64,000 nucleotides of DNA from Salinarimonas sp. (GCF_040111675.1 NZ_CP157794.1:2377501-2441500); one strand, 5' to 3'; positions 28,790 to 37,775 are shown, counted from the stretch's first letter. Numbers and translations: made by a program. The notes: generated from the letters alone by a model not told the origin.

Positions 28790-29524
28790 TCACGCCCAGC
28801 GCGCGAGACGCCGCGCGCGCTGCGGGCCACGCGCCGGAGCCGACGGAGCCGGCGGGCCGCACAGGATCTCTCCCGGCGCCCCACGTCCGACGATCCGCCC
28901 CTCCTCGAGCAGCACCACCTCCCCCGCGAGCCGGACCACCTCCTCGCGGGAATGGCTGACATAGACGATCGGCACCCGCGCCTCGTCGCGCAGGCGCTCC
29001 AAATAGGGCAGGATCTCCTGCTTGCGGGCCTCGTCGAGGGAGGCGAGGGGCTCGTCGAGCACGAGGAGCCGCGGCGAGGCGAGGAGCGCGCGGCCGATGG
29101 CGACGCGTTGGCGCTCGCCCCCCGAGAGGCCGGCCGGCCGCCGCTTCAGCAGATGCCCGATCCCGAGCAGCGAGACGACGTGGTCGAGATCGCCCGTGCG
29201 CCGCGCCCGGGGCGTGAACCAGCGGCCGAAGACGAGGTTCTGGCGCACGGTCAGATGCGGGAAGAGCCGCGCGTCCTGGAAGACGAGGCCGACGCGGCGC
29301 CTGTGCGGCGGGACGAAGACGCCGGCCTTCGTGTCGAGCAGACTCTCCCCGTCCACGACGACGCGCCCCGAACCGGGGCGAAGAAGCCCGGCGATGGCGT
29401 TGACGATGCTGGTCTTTCCCGAGCCGGAGGGGCCGAACAGCGCGATCACGCCCGCCTCGCTCGAAAAGGCGAGGTCGAGGGAGAAGGCGCCGAGCCGGTG
29501 GCGGAGCGCGATCTCGAGGCTCAC
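28790..29524 (-). CDS. modC: Molybdate ABC transporter ATP-binding protein lacking the C-terminal MOP/TOBE domain
   Basis: This 244-residue ATPase starts at a GTG overlapping the modB stop. It has Walker [12 protein letters not shown]-loop [14 protein letters not shown], signature [16 protein letters not shown], Walker [22 protein letters not shown] and [14 protein letters not shown]. These are ModC-type. E. coli ModC is about 350 residues with a molybdate-binding MOP domain; here the protein ends soon after the ATPase core in an Ala/Pro/Arg-rich tail. Either the domain was lost or the gene was shortened as the convergent regulator gene closed in (4 bp). Confidence 0.88.
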   Translation of the reverse strand: MSLEIALRHRLGAFSLDLAFSSEAGVIALFGPSGSGKTSIVNAIAGLLRPGSGRVVVDGESLLDTKAGVFVPPHRRRVGLVFQDARLFPHLTVRQNLVFGRWFTPRARRTGDLDHVVSLLGIGHLLKRRPAGLSGGERQRVAIGRALLASPRLLVLDEPLASLDEARKQEILPYLERLRDEARVPIVYVSHSREEVVRLAGEVVLLEEGRIVGRGAPGEILCGPPAPSAPARGPQRARRLARWA

Positions 29525-30222
29525 GACGCCGCGATCCGCATCTGCGCCCGCCGGGCCAGCAATTCCGAGACGAGGAGCGCGCCGAAGGCGATCGCGACCG
29601 AGACGAGCGTGAGCCGCAGCGCCCCGGCCTCGCCGCCGGGGACCTGGGTGAAGGTGTAGATGGCGGACGGCAGGGTCTGCGTCTGCCCGGGAATGTTCGA
29701 CACGAAGGTGATCGTCGCGCCGAACTCGCCCATCGCCTTGGCGAAGGAGAGGATCATCCCCGCGACGATGCCCGGCAGGATCAGCGGCAGCGTGACGAGC
29801 GCGAAGGTCGCCGCGCGCCCCGCGCCGAGCGTACCGGCCGCGGCCTCGAGCTTCGGGTCCACCGCCTCGATGGCGAGGCGGATGGCGCGCACCATCAGGG
29901 GAAAGCCCATCACCGCGCAGGCCAGGGCCGCGCCGGTCCAGCGGAAGGCGAAGACGATGCCGAGATTCTCGGCCAAGAAGGCGCCGATCGGCCCGCGCCT
30001 GCCGAACAGGAGCAGCAGCACGTAGCCCGTCACCACCGGCGGCAGCACGAGCGGCAAGTGCACGAACCCGTTCACCAGCGACTTGCCGGGGAAGGAGACC
30101 CGCGCCAGCAGGTAGGCCACCGCGACGCCGAAGGGCAGGCTCGCGAGCATCGCCCAGAACGACACCTTCAAGGACAGCCGCACCGCGTCCCATTCCTGCG
30201 GGGAGAGCTCGAGCCAGCCCAC
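29521..30222 (-). CDS. modB: Molybdate ABC transporter permease
   Basis: This 233-residue polytopic protein has the ModB pattern: [63 protein letters not shown] (EAA loop), and [23 protein letters not shown]. It forms the membrane channel for molybdate. Its stop overlaps the modC GTG by four bases, and it follows modA by 7 bp, so modABC is one transcript. Confidence 0.94.
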   Translation of the reverse strand: MGWLELSPQEWDAVRLSLKVSFWAMLASLPFGVAVAYLLARVSFPGKSLVNGFVHLPLVLPPVVTGYVLLLLFGRRGPIGAFLAENLGIVFAFRWTGAALACAVMGFPLMVRAIRLAIEAVDPKLEAAAGTLGAGRAATFALVTLPLILPGIVAGMILSFAKAMGEFGATITFVSNIPGQTQTLPSAIYTFTQVPGGEAGALRLTLVSVAIAFGALLVSELLARRAQMRIAAS

Positions 30223-30229
30223 GGGCGCC

Positions 30230-31015
30230 TCACTCCCCGAGCAGCACCGCGAAGCCCTCGCGCTCGAAGAACGGGCGGGCCTCGGGGGTGCGAAGGAAGG
30301 CGAGGAAGTCGGCCGCGACGGGAGCGTCGCTCTGCGCCGTCAACGCCGCGGGATAGACGATGGGCGGGTGCGTCGCCTCGGGGAACGTCCCGACGACGCG
30401 CACGTCCTCGTCGGCCGTGGCGTCCGTCGTGTAGACGATCCCGAGCGGGGCCTCCCCGCGCGAGACGAGGGCGAGCGCGGCGCGGACGTTCTCCGCTTGC
30501 GCGAGGCGGTCGGCGACGCTCTCCCAGACGCCGAGGCTCTCCAGCGCCGCGCGGCCGTAGATACCGGCCGGGACGGCGGTGGTCTCGGCCATGGCGAGGC
30601 GCCCGTCCGGGCCGAGCGCGCCGGCGAGGTCGAAGCCCGGCGCGAGCGTGATCTGCGCGTCGGAATCCGCGGGGGCGACGAGGGCGATGCGGTTGGACAG
30701 GAGATCGACCCGGCTGTCCTCGCGGATGAGCCCCGCCTCGGCGAGATGGTCCATCCAGACGACATGGGCGGAGACGAACAGGTCCGCCGGCGCGCCCTGC
30801 TCGATCTGCCGGGCGAGCGCCGCGGACCCGGCATACGAGATCGCGATCGTCTCCCCCGTCTCATCGGAGAACGCCGCGGCCGCCGCGTCCAGGGCGTTCT
30901 TCAGGCTCGCGGCGGCGAAGACGACGGCGTCCTGCGCCTTCGCCGCGGGGGCGGCGAGGGCCGCGAGCCCGAGGGCGGCGGCGAGCGCGGTCGCGACGCA
31001 CGTGCGGCTCGGCAT
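30230..31015 (-). CDS. modA: Molybdate ABC transporter substrate-binding protein
   Basis: This 261-residue protein has a signal peptide (ATALAAALGLAALAAPAAKAQ). The mature region includes VVFAAASLKNALDAAAAAF, ISYAGSAALARQIEQGAPAD, LFVSAHVVWMDHL and VPAGIYGRAALESLGVWE. These are the ModA oxyanion-binding segments. The ATG at 31015 is the family start. The upstream 73 bases to modE contain an inverted CGATA/TATCG repeat suited to ModE control. Confidence 0.94.
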   Translation of the reverse strand: MPSRTCVATALAAALGLAALAAPAAKAQDAVVFAAASLKNALDAAAAAFSDETGETIAISYAGSAALARQIEQGAPADLFVSAHVVWMDHLAEAGLIREDSRVDLLSNRIALVAPADSDAQITLAPGFDLAGALGPDGRLAMAETTAVPAGIYGRAALESLGVWESVADRLAQAENVRAALALVSRGEAPLGIVYTTDATADEDVRVVGTFPEATHPPIVYPAALTAQSDAPVAADFLAFLRTPEARPFFEREGFAVLLGE

Positions 31016-31042
31016 GGGGACATCCTCCGCGATCGGCGGCCT

Positions 31043-31066
31043 CGATAGGTACGCGAAAACATATCG
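31043..31066. promoter_or_regulatory. Candidate ModE box upstream of modA
   Basis: CGATA (31043-31047) and TATCG (31062-31066) form an inverted repeat with 14 bases between. This agrees with the known ModE half-site pattern CGNTA...TANCG. It lies 28-51 bases upstream of the modA start and just downstream of the modE gene's 3' end. ModE-molybdate would repress modABC from here; this is inferred from the motif and position. Confidence 0.5.
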
Positions 31067-31088
31067 ATCCGCGCGCATCCGTCCAGCG

Positions 31089-31496
31089 CTATTTTCCCCC
31101 GGACATATCGCCCCGTTCTGCAGGAGCCCGCAGCATCGCCCTCATGGCCGCCATGTCCTCGGCCACCGCTCGCTCGGTGGCGGCCTGCATGCGGCGGTAG
31201 AGGGCGAGCACCCGCTCGCCGTCGGCGGTCAGCACCGCGCCGCCCTGCTCGCGCCCGCCCCGGCTCGTCTCGACGAGAGGCGCCTCGAAGCAGCGGTTCA
31301 TGGTCTCGACCAGCATCCAGGCGCGCTTGTAGCTCATGCCGAGGCGCCGTCCCGCGGCGGCGATGGAGCCGGTGTCTCGGATGCCTTCAAGCAGGTCGGC
31401 CTTGCCGGGGCCCACCGCGATGTCCGGGTCGAGCTTGATGCGCAGGAAGGCGCCGGAGCGCTCCGTCGTCCTGTCCTCGCCGCGCTCGTCCGCCAT
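31089..31496 (-). CDS. modE: ModE-type winged-helix regulator (DNA-binding domain only)
   Basis: This 135-residue protein matches the LysR-like winged helix of ModE: LLEGIRDTGSIAAAGRRLGM, SYKRAWMLVETMNRCFEAPL and ETSRGGREQGGAVLTADGERVL. E. coli ModE has additional C-terminal MOP domains that bind molybdate; they are absent here, as in many alphaproteobacterial single-domain ModE proteins. It lies directly upstream of modABC on the same strand, about 74 bp from modA. The ATG at 31496 is preferred over an upstream one at 31532. Confidence 0.85.
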   Translation of the reverse strand: MADERGEDRTTERSGAFLRIKLDPDIAVGPGKADLLEGIRDTGSIAAAGRRLGMSYKRAWMLVETMNRCFEAPLVETSRGGREQGGAVLTADGERVLALYRRMQAATERAVAEDMAAMRAMLRAPAERGDMSGGK

Positions 31497-31651
31497 GGCT
31501 CGCCCCTCGCACCGCGTTCCCCTGCCCAGCATAGAGGCGTTTTGGCCGAAAGTTCACCGGATCCCGCGCCTTCGACGGCGGTTTTCCTCTGACGCAGGGG
31601 GACGCCTCTGCTATCGTGGAGGCGAGACCAGGGCAGGGGGGACGGCCGGGC

Positions 31652-32296
31652 GTGATCGTCGGGGTGCTGAACCAGAAGGGCGGGGTGGGCAAGACCACCA
31701 TCGCCGTCAACCTCGCGGCGGGTCTCGCCGCGCAGGGCAAGCGCGTTCTCCTCGTCGACGCCGATCCGCAGGGCTCGTCCCTGGCCTGGTCGAGCGCGCG
31801 CGAGCGCGATCCGTTGTTTCCCGTCGTCGGCATGGCGAAGCCCACCCTCCACCGCGACCTGCCGAGCCTCGCCGCGGGCTACGACGCCGTGATCGTCGAC
31901 GGCGCGCCGCGGGCGAACGATCTGGCGCGCGCTGCGATCATGGCGAGCGAGACCGTGCTGATCCCGGTCCAACCCTCGCCCTACGACGTCTGGGCGGCGC
32001 GGGAGACCGTGGAGCTGATCCGCGAGGCGCAGGTCTACAAGGACGGGCTCTCGGGCGCCTTCGTCATCAACCGCAAGATCGCCAACACCGCCATCGGGCG
32101 GGACGTCGAGGGCGCGCTCGAGCCCTTCGGCCTGCCGGTGCTCGACCCGGCCCTGTGCCAGCGGGTGGTCTACGCCGAGAGCGCCGCGCAGGGTCTCTCC
32201 GTTGCCGAGGCCGCGCCGACGAGCGAGGCCGCGCGGGAGATCGCGGCGCTCGTCGCCGCCATCGCCCGCCGCTTCGAGAGAAAGGACGCCGCGTGA
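31652..32296 (+). CDS. Orphan ParA/MinD-family ATPase
   Basis: This 214-residue protein has the deviant Walker A motif [20 protein letters not shown], then [15 protein letters not shown] (switch I), [20 protein letters not shown] (switch II) and [16 protein letters not shown]. This is the short ParA/ParF/ParC type without an N-terminal DNA-binding domain. Such orphan ParAs position plasmids or large cell cargos on the nucleoid. The GTG at 31652 is chosen because the beta-strand before Walker A starts there. No ParB or parS is visible nearby. The downstream gene overlaps its stop and probably encodes the partner. Confidence 0.87.
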   Translation: MIVGVLNQKGGVGKTTIAVNLAAGLAAQGKRVLLVDADPQGSSLAWSSARERDPLFPVVGMAKPTLHRDLPSLAAGYDAVIVDGAPRANDLARAAIMASETVLIPVQPSPYDVWAARETVELIREAQVYKDGLSGAFVINRKIANTAIGRDVEGALEPFGLPVLDPALCQRVVYAESAAQGLSVAEAAPTSEAAREIAALVAAIARRFERKDAA

Positions 32297-32754
32297 CGAA
32301 AAAGGTCGTGGACTTCAAGCCCGCCGCCGCCCGCCGCGCCGCGCAGATCGCGGAGCGCAAGGCGGCCGAGGGAGCGGCGCGCGCCGCGGGCGGAGAGCCG
32401 CGGCGCCCGCGTGCCGCCGATACGTGGGTCTCCGCCGCCGCGGAGGAGGCGATCACGCCTGGTCGCGGCGCCCGGGCGCACGAGCCGGCGCTCGAGCCGC
32501 CTGTCGGCGCCGAGATCGCCGAGACACTGGGCCAGCTGCAGCGGGAGCTCGCCGGCGCTTGGCGGCGGCCGGCCGAGCGTCACCTCGCCGGGCTCGCCCG
32601 CCTCGCCTCCAGCCGCACGCCGACCGAGGCGATCGAGGCGCATGCGGCGATCGCCAATGCCGCGACGGCGCAGGCCTTGGCGGATGCGGCCCGTGTCGCC
32701 GAGGCCTACGCCCGGCTCGCCCGCGCCAGCGCGCGGCTCTTCGCCTGGGTCTGA
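32293..32754 (+). CDS. Phasin-like protein, probable ParA partner
   Basis: This 153-residue protein starts at a GTG overlapping the ParA stop by four bases. The N-terminus is rich in Lys/Arg ([18 protein letters not shown]) and likely disordered. The C-terminal 80 residues are helical, and [19 protein letters not shown] with [18 protein letters not shown] resembles the phasin consensus (RTP-EAIE-Q-.-A). Phasins coat polyhydroxyalkanoate granules. ParA partners commonly carry a basic N-terminal peptide that stimulates ATP hydrolysis. A granule adaptor for ParA is therefore a reasonable hypothesis, but the similarity is short. Confidence 0.6.
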   Translation: MTKKVVDFKPAAARRAAQIAERKAAEGAARAAGGEPRRPRAADTWVSAAAEEAITPGRGARAHEPALEPPVGAEIAETLGQLQRELAGAWRRPAERHLAGLARLASSRTPTEAIEAHAAIANAATAQALADAARVAEAYARLARASARLFAWV

Positions 32755-32864
32755 GAAGCGCCTCCACCACGCGCGCACACGCCCTCGGCGATCATGCGCT
32801 CCAGCGCCGACGCGCACGCGGACCGTCCGGGGCGCTCGGCGCGGCGCGACGGAGACTTCCAGCC

Positions 32865-33392
32865 ATGAACCACGCCGTCCTCGTCACCGGAGCCATGGGT
32901 TCCGGCAAGTCCACGCTGATCCGGGCGCTCGCGGCGCGCGGGTGCGCCGTCGTCGAGGAGCCCGCGCGGCCGATCCTCGCCGAGCAGCGGGCCTTCGGCG
33001 GCGCCGGCGTGCCGGAGACCGACCCGCGGCTGTTCGTGGAGCTGATGCTCTCGCGGGCGATCCAGGCCCATCAGGCGCATGCGCGAACGCCGGGCCCCGT
33101 CTTGTTCGACCGGGGCGTGCCGGACATGATCGCCTGCGCGGCGCTCTTCTGCCTCGATCTCGCGCCCTATCGGCGCGCCGCCGCCACGTTCCGCTATGCG
33201 CCGACCGCTTTCGTGACGCCGGATTGGGCGGAGATCTACGCCACCGACGACGAGCGCAAGATGACCTACGCCGAGGCCCGCGCCTTCGGCGCCTCGCTGC
33301 GGGGGATCTATTCCGGGCTGGGCTACGCCCTGATCGAGCTGCCGCGGGCGAGCCCCGAAGCGCGGGCGGATTTCGTGCTGACGCGTCTCTGA
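32865..33392 (+). CDS. AAA-family ATPase (AAA_28/NadR-like kinase fold)
   Basis: This 175-residue P-loop protein has Walker A VTGAMGSGKSTLIRALAARG, then VVEEPARPILAEQRAFGG and a Walker-B-like VLFDRGVPDMIACAALF. This arrangement is typical of the AAA_28/NadR-type nucleoside-kinase-like family, whose members are mostly uncharacterised. It lies 110 bp downstream of the ParA pair on the same strand and convergent with psuG, 11 bp away. A functional link to ParA is not established. Confidence 0.75.
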   Translation: MNHAVLVTGAMGSGKSTLIRALAARGCAVVEEPARPILAEQRAFGGAGVPETDPRLFVELMLSRAIQAHQAHARTPGPVLFDRGVPDMIACAALFCLDLAPYRRAAATFRYAPTAFVTPDWAEIYATDDERKMTYAEARAFGASLRGIYSGLGYALIELPRASPEARADFVLTRL

Positions 33393-33403
33393 CCGACCGC
33401 GGC

Positions 33404-34318
33404 TCACCCGCGCGCGGCGGCGACGGCGATCTCGGCTGCGAGCGTGGCGTTGCTCTTCACGAGGGCGATGTTGGTCTCGAGACTGCGCCCGGCGGTGAGC
33501 TCGACGAGCCGTCCGAGCAGGAACGGCGTCACGGCCTTGGCGCCCACGCCCTGCGCGCGAGCCTCCGCGAGGGCCGTCGCGATATGGCTCTCGATCTCCG
33601 CGCGCGGAATCTCGTTCTCCTCCGGCACCGGGTTCGTCACCAGCACGCCGCCATCGAGGCCGAGGTCGCGCTTCGCCGCCAGAAGGGCCGCGATCGCGTC
33701 GGGCGTATCGAGGCGCAGCGGCGCCGGCAGGCCGGAATCGCGGCTCCAGAAGGCGGGCAGCGCGTCGGTGCGGTAGCCGATCACGGGAACGCCGCGGGTC
33801 TCCAGCGCCTCCAGCGTGCGGGGCAGGTCGAGGATCGCCTTCGCGCCCGCGCAGACGACGCAGACCGGCGTGCGCGCGAGTTCCTCGAGGTCGGCGGAGA
33901 CGTCCATGGTCTCCTCGACGCCGCGGTGAACGCCGCCGATCCCGCCGGTGGCGAAGACGCGTATCCCGGCCAGCGCCGCGCAGATCATCGTCGCCGCGAC
34001 CGTCGTCGCCCCTGGACGCCCGGTCGCCACCGCGAAGGGCAGGTCGGCGCGCGAGAGCTTCATGACGTCCCTCGCCTGCGCGAGCCAGGCGAGCGTCTCC
34101 TCGTCGAGACCGACGCGGACGCGCCCGTCGATCACGGCGATCGTCGCGGGCACGGCGCCGCCCGCCCGGACCACGGCCTCGACCGCGCGCGCCGTCTCCA
34201 GATTTCGCGGATGCGGCATGCCGTGAGTGATGATGGTGGATTCGAGGGCGACCACTGGCCGGCCGGCGGCGAGCGCCTCGGCGACCTCGGGAGCGACGAC
34301 GAGAGCGGTGTCTTGCAT
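33404..34318 (-). CDS. psuG: Pseudouridine-5'-phosphate glycosidase
   Basis: This 304-residue enzyme splits pseudouridine-5'-phosphate into uracil and ribose-5-phosphate. Family blocks are VALESTIITHGMPHP, TIAVIDGRVRVGLDEE, ATGGIGGVHRG with the metal site, KAILDLPRTLEALETRGVPV, and LVTNPVPEENEIPRAEIE. The ATG at 34318 overlaps the psuK stop in a TGATG junction, so the two are translationally coupled. Together they salvage pseudouridine from RNA turnover. Confidence 0.95.
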   Translation of the reverse strand: MQDTALVVAPEVAEALAAGRPVVALESTIITHGMPHPRNLETARAVEAVVRAGGAVPATIAVIDGRVRVGLDEETLAWLAQARDVMKLSRADLPFAVATGRPGATTVAATMICAALAGIRVFATGGIGGVHRGVEETMDVSADLEELARTPVCVVCAGAKAILDLPRTLEALETRGVPVIGYRTDALPAFWSRDSGLPAPLRLDTPDAIAALLAAKRDLGLDGGVLVTNPVPEENEIPRAEIESHIATALAEARAQGVGAKAVTPFLLGRLVELTAGRSLETNIALVKSNATLAAEIAVAAARG

Positions 34319-35253
34319 CACGCGATCCTTGTCCGGCCGCGCGCGGCGGCGAGGAGGGCGGGGGTGAGGTCGGCGCGCACGGCGCCCTGGACGGAAATGG
34401 CGAGCCGCGCCAGCGCCTGGCCGGCCGAGAGCGCCGAATCGAGCGGCTCGCCCGAGCAGAGCGCGTGGAGCGTGCCCGCGATCAAGGCGTCGCCCGCTCC
34501 CGTGACGTCGACGACGGGCGCCGGCGCGCCCGGCAGACGGCGCGCGCCGTCAGCGTCCGCGACGACGAGGCCGTCGGGCCCGAGCGTGACGATCGCCGCG
34601 CCGGCGCCGCGGGTGACGAGGGCGCGGGCCAGCGCTTCGGGCTCCTCGGGCGCGCCGACGAGCGCCTCGGCCTCGTCGCGCGCGCAGAACAGGTAGGCGA
34701 CACCCGTGAGGTCGCCGGGCAGCCGAGCCGATTTCGCAACAGAAACCGCGTCGAGGGCGAGCCGCCAGGGCGCGGCGCGGGCACGCCGCACGAGATCGGC
34801 GACGGCGTCCGCTGCGCAGTTCGCCTCCGCGAAGACGAGAGCGGCGTCGGCCAAGCGTTCCGCCGCGCGCGCCACGAAAGCCGCATCGAGCCCGCCGAGC
34901 AGGTCCATGGCCGCGAGCCCGACGACGAGGCTCCCGTCCGCATCGAGCACCGCGACGTATTCCGCGCTCGCCGCCCCCGCGATGCGCTCGAGGCCGGAGA
35001 CGTCCGCCCCGGCGGCGTGCAGCGTCTCCAGCAGCGCCGCGCCGCCGGGATCGTCGCCGACGCGCGAGACGAGCGCCACGTCCGACCCGAGCCGCGCCAG
35101 GCTCTCCGCCACGTTCCGGGCGACGCCGCCGAAGGAGAGCGTGGCGACGGCCGGGTTCGACGTCCCGAGCCGCGCCGGCGAACGGGTCCGGTAGGTGCGG
35201 TCCACGGCCGCCCCGCCGAGGCAGAGAATGCGGGACGGGCGTGGCTCGGTCAT
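34318..35253 (-). CDS. psuK: PfkB-family carbohydrate kinase, probable pseudouridine kinase
   Basis: This 311-residue ribokinase-fold enzyme has an N-terminal GGAAVDRTYRT region, SFGGVARNVAESLARLGSDV, and the C-terminal anion-hole signature VVDVTGAGDALIAGTLHAL with the catalytic Asp. It precedes psuG with a one-base overlap, which makes pseudouridine phosphorylation the likely reaction. By sequence alone it could phosphorylate another nucleoside or sugar. Confidence 0.88.
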   Translation of the reverse strand: MTEPRPSRILCLGGAAVDRTYRTRSPARLGTSNPAVATLSFGGVARNVAESLARLGSDVALVSRVGDDPGGAALLETLHAAGADVSGLERIAGAASAEYVAVLDADGSLVVGLAAMDLLGGLDAAFVARAAERLADAALVFAEANCAADAVADLVRRARAAPWRLALDAVSVAKSARLPGDLTGVAYLFCARDEAEALVGAPEEPEALARALVTRGAGAAIVTLGPDGLVVADADGARRLPGAPAPVVDVTGAGDALIAGTLHALCSGEPLDSALSAGQALARLAISVQGAVRADLTPALLAAARGRTRIA

Positions 35254-35325
35254 GGCGTGCTCGTCGTCGAGGCGGCGTGTCGGGACGGGTCTACGCCATC
35301 GCGCGGGCGTGCGAAACCGGGGGGC

Positions 35326-36333
35326 TTACGCGGAGAGCGGGCCGACGGTGCGGATCTCGCCGACATCGTGCTTGTTCCAGTTCTTCACGGGCGAGGCGGC
35401 GAAACCGTCGAGCAGCGTGCGCTCGCGCTCGTCGAGATCGAGGAAGCGCCGGATCACGGCGGCCATCATCGCCTCGGCCGCGCGGGTGGCGCCGTCCTCG
35501 CATTTCAAGGCGACGCCGAGCCCGAGCTCGGGCAGCGCCGCGCAATAGACGCCCTCCGCCCCGGTCTTGAGGAAGACGCGCGGGCCGAGCCCCTCCATCA
35601 GCCGCGTGTCGAAGCGGCCGGTGCCGGCGACCATGAACGGGTTCGCCGCCACCGCCTTGCGGATGCGCGTCGCTGCGCGCGCGTAGTCCGCCGAGAGATG
35701 CGCGCCCGCGCCGAACCTGGCGAAGCCGTAGGCGAGGCAGGTGAGCGGCATGGCGTAGGTGGGAATGGAGCAGCCGTCGACGCCGCGGCGGTCCTCCGTG
35801 AGAGTCGCGCCGGTGACCTCCTCCAGCGCGGCCCGCACGGTCTCCTGGACCGGATGGTCCGGGGCGACGTAGCCGGCGGGGTCGACCTTGGAGGCGCAGG
35901 CGAGGCAGACGAAGCCCGCATGCTTGCCCGAGCAGTTGTTGTGCAGCTGGCTCGGCCTCTCGCCGCGCTCGGCCAGGGCCCGCGCCGCCTTGACCTCGAA
36001 TGGCCAATGGCAGCCGCACTCGAGCGTCGCCTCGTCGCGCCCGGCCTTGGCCAGCATGGACGCCGCGGCCTCCGTATGCGCCGGCTCGCCGGAGTGCGAC
36101 GAGCACGCGAGCGCCAGCTCCGCGTCGCCGAGCCCGAGCTCGTCGGCCGCCCCGCTGGCGACGAGAGGGAGCGCCTGGAGCGCCTTGACGGCCGAGCGCG
36201 GGAAGATCGGCTCGTCGACCTCGCCGACGGTCAGGGCCGCCGCACCCTCCGCGTCGACCACCGCGATGGCGCCGCGATGACGCGATTCGACGAGCGGACC
36301 GCGCGTCACCTCGACCAGGACCGGATTGTTCAT
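35326..36333 (-). CDS. Rhizobial-type L-asparaginase (asparaginase II family)
   Basis: This 335-residue protein resembles the thermolabile-type asparaginase of Rhizobium etli. Blocks are PVLVEVTRGPLVESRHRGAI, PIFPRSAVKALQALPLV, ACSSHSGEPAHTE, LHNNCSGKHAGFVCLA and VDGCSIPTYAMPL. It would release ammonia from asparagine in the cytosol. These enzymes are unrelated to the E. coli AnsB fold and use a Ser-Lys plus metal-binding Cys site. The ATG at 36333 is preferred over an upstream ATG that only adds basic sequence. Confidence 0.88.
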   Translation of the reverse strand: MNNPVLVEVTRGPLVESRHRGAIAVVDAEGAAALTVGEVDEPIFPRSAVKALQALPLVASGAADELGLGDAELALACSSHSGEPAHTEAAASMLAKAGRDEATLECGCHWPFEVKAARALAERGERPSQLHNNCSGKHAGFVCLACASKVDPAGYVAPDHPVQETVRAALEEVTGATLTEDRRGVDGCSIPTYAMPLTCLAYGFARFGAGAHLSADYARAATRIRKAVAANPFMVAGTGRFDTRLMEGLGPRVFLKTGAEGVYCAALPELGLGVALKCEDGATRAAEAMMAAVIRRFLDLDERERTLLDGFAASPVKNWNKHDVGEIRTVGPLSA

Positions 36334-36549
36334 GAAACGCCTCTGGATCGCCTGTCGCGCCCCCGACGGCCCGCACCCGGACCGCCCCGTAGAGGCGGGC
36401 CTCTTGCCGAAAGCGCGCGGGGAAGTCAAAGCGCCGGATCCGCCGCAGGCGCAGACCAGACCCGCGTCGTCGCGAAACCCGGTTCACTGTGGCCGGCTCT
36501 TGCGGCGTGCGCGGTCCCGCGCTCTGATCCCCCGGCAGAGGAGGCGTCC

Positions 36550-37383
36550 ATGAGCGAGCCGATCGACTACGAGGCCGAGTACGACAACCGCGCCCGCGTG
36601 CCGGAGCACCCCGCCGTCATCGAAGGCTGGGCGCGCGACGCCGCCGCCTTCCGCGAGGCGCACGAGCCGCTCACCATCGCCTACGGCGACGCGGAGCGGC
36701 AGCGGCTCGATCTGTTCCGGCCCGCCGAGGACACGGCGCCGGCCGGCGTGATGTTCATCCACGGCGGCTACTGGCAGGCGCTCGACCGCTCGTTCTTCAG
36801 CCACATGGCCCGCGGCCTCCTCGCCCACGGCGTGCAGGTCGCCATCCCGAGCTATACGCTCGCACCGGAGGCGCGGCTGTCGCACATCGTCGAGGAGATG
36901 CGCCTCGCCGCGCAGGAGATGGCGCGCTTCGACCGTCCGCTGGTCGTCGCCGGCCATTCGGCCGGCGGCCATCTCGCCGCGTGCCTGCTCGGCACCAACT
37001 GGCGGGCCATCTCCTCCGAGCTGCCGGAGACGCTGGTGCGCGCGGCCTACGCCATTTCCGGCCTGTTCGACCTGCCGCCGCTGACGAAGACCAAGGTCAA
37101 CGACAAGCTCCGCCTGGACGAGGCCGAGGCGCGCGCCATGAGCCCGCTCGTGTGGGAGCCCGCTCCCGACCTCGGTCTCGTGCTCGACGCGGTGGTGGGG
37201 GGCGAGGAGAGCGCGGAGTACCACCGGCAGAGCCGGGCCATCGTCGACGCGTGGGGCGCCAAGGGGGTGACGACGCGCTACGAGGAGCGTCCGGGGCGCA
37301 ACCATTTCGACGTGATCGCGCCGCTCGCCGATCCGGGCTCCGACATGGTGGCGCGCCTCGTCGTGCTCGCACGGGCGCCTTAA
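36550..37383 (+). CDS. Alpha/beta hydrolase, arylformamidase/esterase-like
   Basis: This 277-residue hydrolase has the oxyanion-hole motif FIHGGYWQALDRS, the nucleophile elbow GHSAGGHLAA, and a late NHFDVI His. HGGYW-type proteins include kynurenine formamidases and short-chain esterases. A clear GGAGG lies six bases before the ATG at 36550. The gene is divergent from the asparaginase. No kynurenine-pathway genes are nearby, so the substrate remains open. Confidence 0.82.
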   Translation: MSEPIDYEAEYDNRARVPEHPAVIEGWARDAAAFREAHEPLTIAYGDAERQRLDLFRPAEDTAPAGVMFIHGGYWQALDRSFFSHMARGLLAHGVQVAIPSYTLAPEARLSHIVEEMRLAAQEMARFDRPLVVAGHSAGGHLAACLLGTNWRAISSELPETLVRAAYAISGLFDLPPLTKTKVNDKLRLDEAEARAMSPLVWEPAPDLGLVLDAVVGGEESAEYHRQSRAIVDAWGAKGVTTRYEERPGRNHFDVIAPLADPGSDMVARLVVLARAP

Positions 37384-37418
37384 GCCTTCCTTCACCATCG
37401 CCGCCGACGATCCGGGGC

Positions 37419-37775
37419 ATGGTCGTCAAGAAACGCCTCCGCGCCGTCCTGATTCCGCTCGCGCTCTACAGCGTCTCCGGGCTCGCGGTCGGCTATTTCC
37501 TGCATCACGCCCAGTCCGGCCAGCGCGGGCTCGAGGCTAAGCGCGAGCTCCAGGCCGAGCGCGCCCGCATCGAGGCGACCCTCGCCGCCGTGAAGGACGA
37601 GCGCTCCGACTGGGAGCGCCGCATCGCCCTCGTGCGCGCCGACCGGATCGATCGGGATCTTCTCGAGGAGCAGGCGCGTTTGATGCTCGGGCGGGTGCAC
37701 CGCAACGACGTCGTCATCATGCTCGGGACCCGCGGCGAGGACGCGCCAGCCCTGGTGCCGCGATCAATCAACTGA
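37419..37775 (+). CDS. ftsB: Septum formation initiator FtsB/DivIC
   Basis: This 118-residue bitopic protein has a single transmembrane helix (AVLIPLALYSVSGLAVGYFL) followed by a coiled coil (LEAKRELQAERARIEATLAA). The conserved DivIC tail is RADRIDRDLLEEQARLMLG. FtsB works with FtsL and FtsQ in division-septum activation. Its position between enolase-region genes and pdhA is typical of rhizobia. A 7-bp-arm hairpin overlaps its stop codon. Confidence 0.92.
   Translation: MVVKKRLRAVLIPLALYSVSGLAVGYFLHHAQSGQRGLEAKRELQAERARIEATLAAVKDERSDWERRIALVRADRIDRDLLEEQARLMLGRVHRNDVVIMLGTRGEDAPALVPRSIN

Noticed and set aside
31016..31088. A molybdenum-cofactor riboswitch upstream of modA
   Set aside because: The leader is only 73 bases and shows a simple CGATA/TATCG repeat suited to ModE rather than the long multi-stem Moco aptamer.
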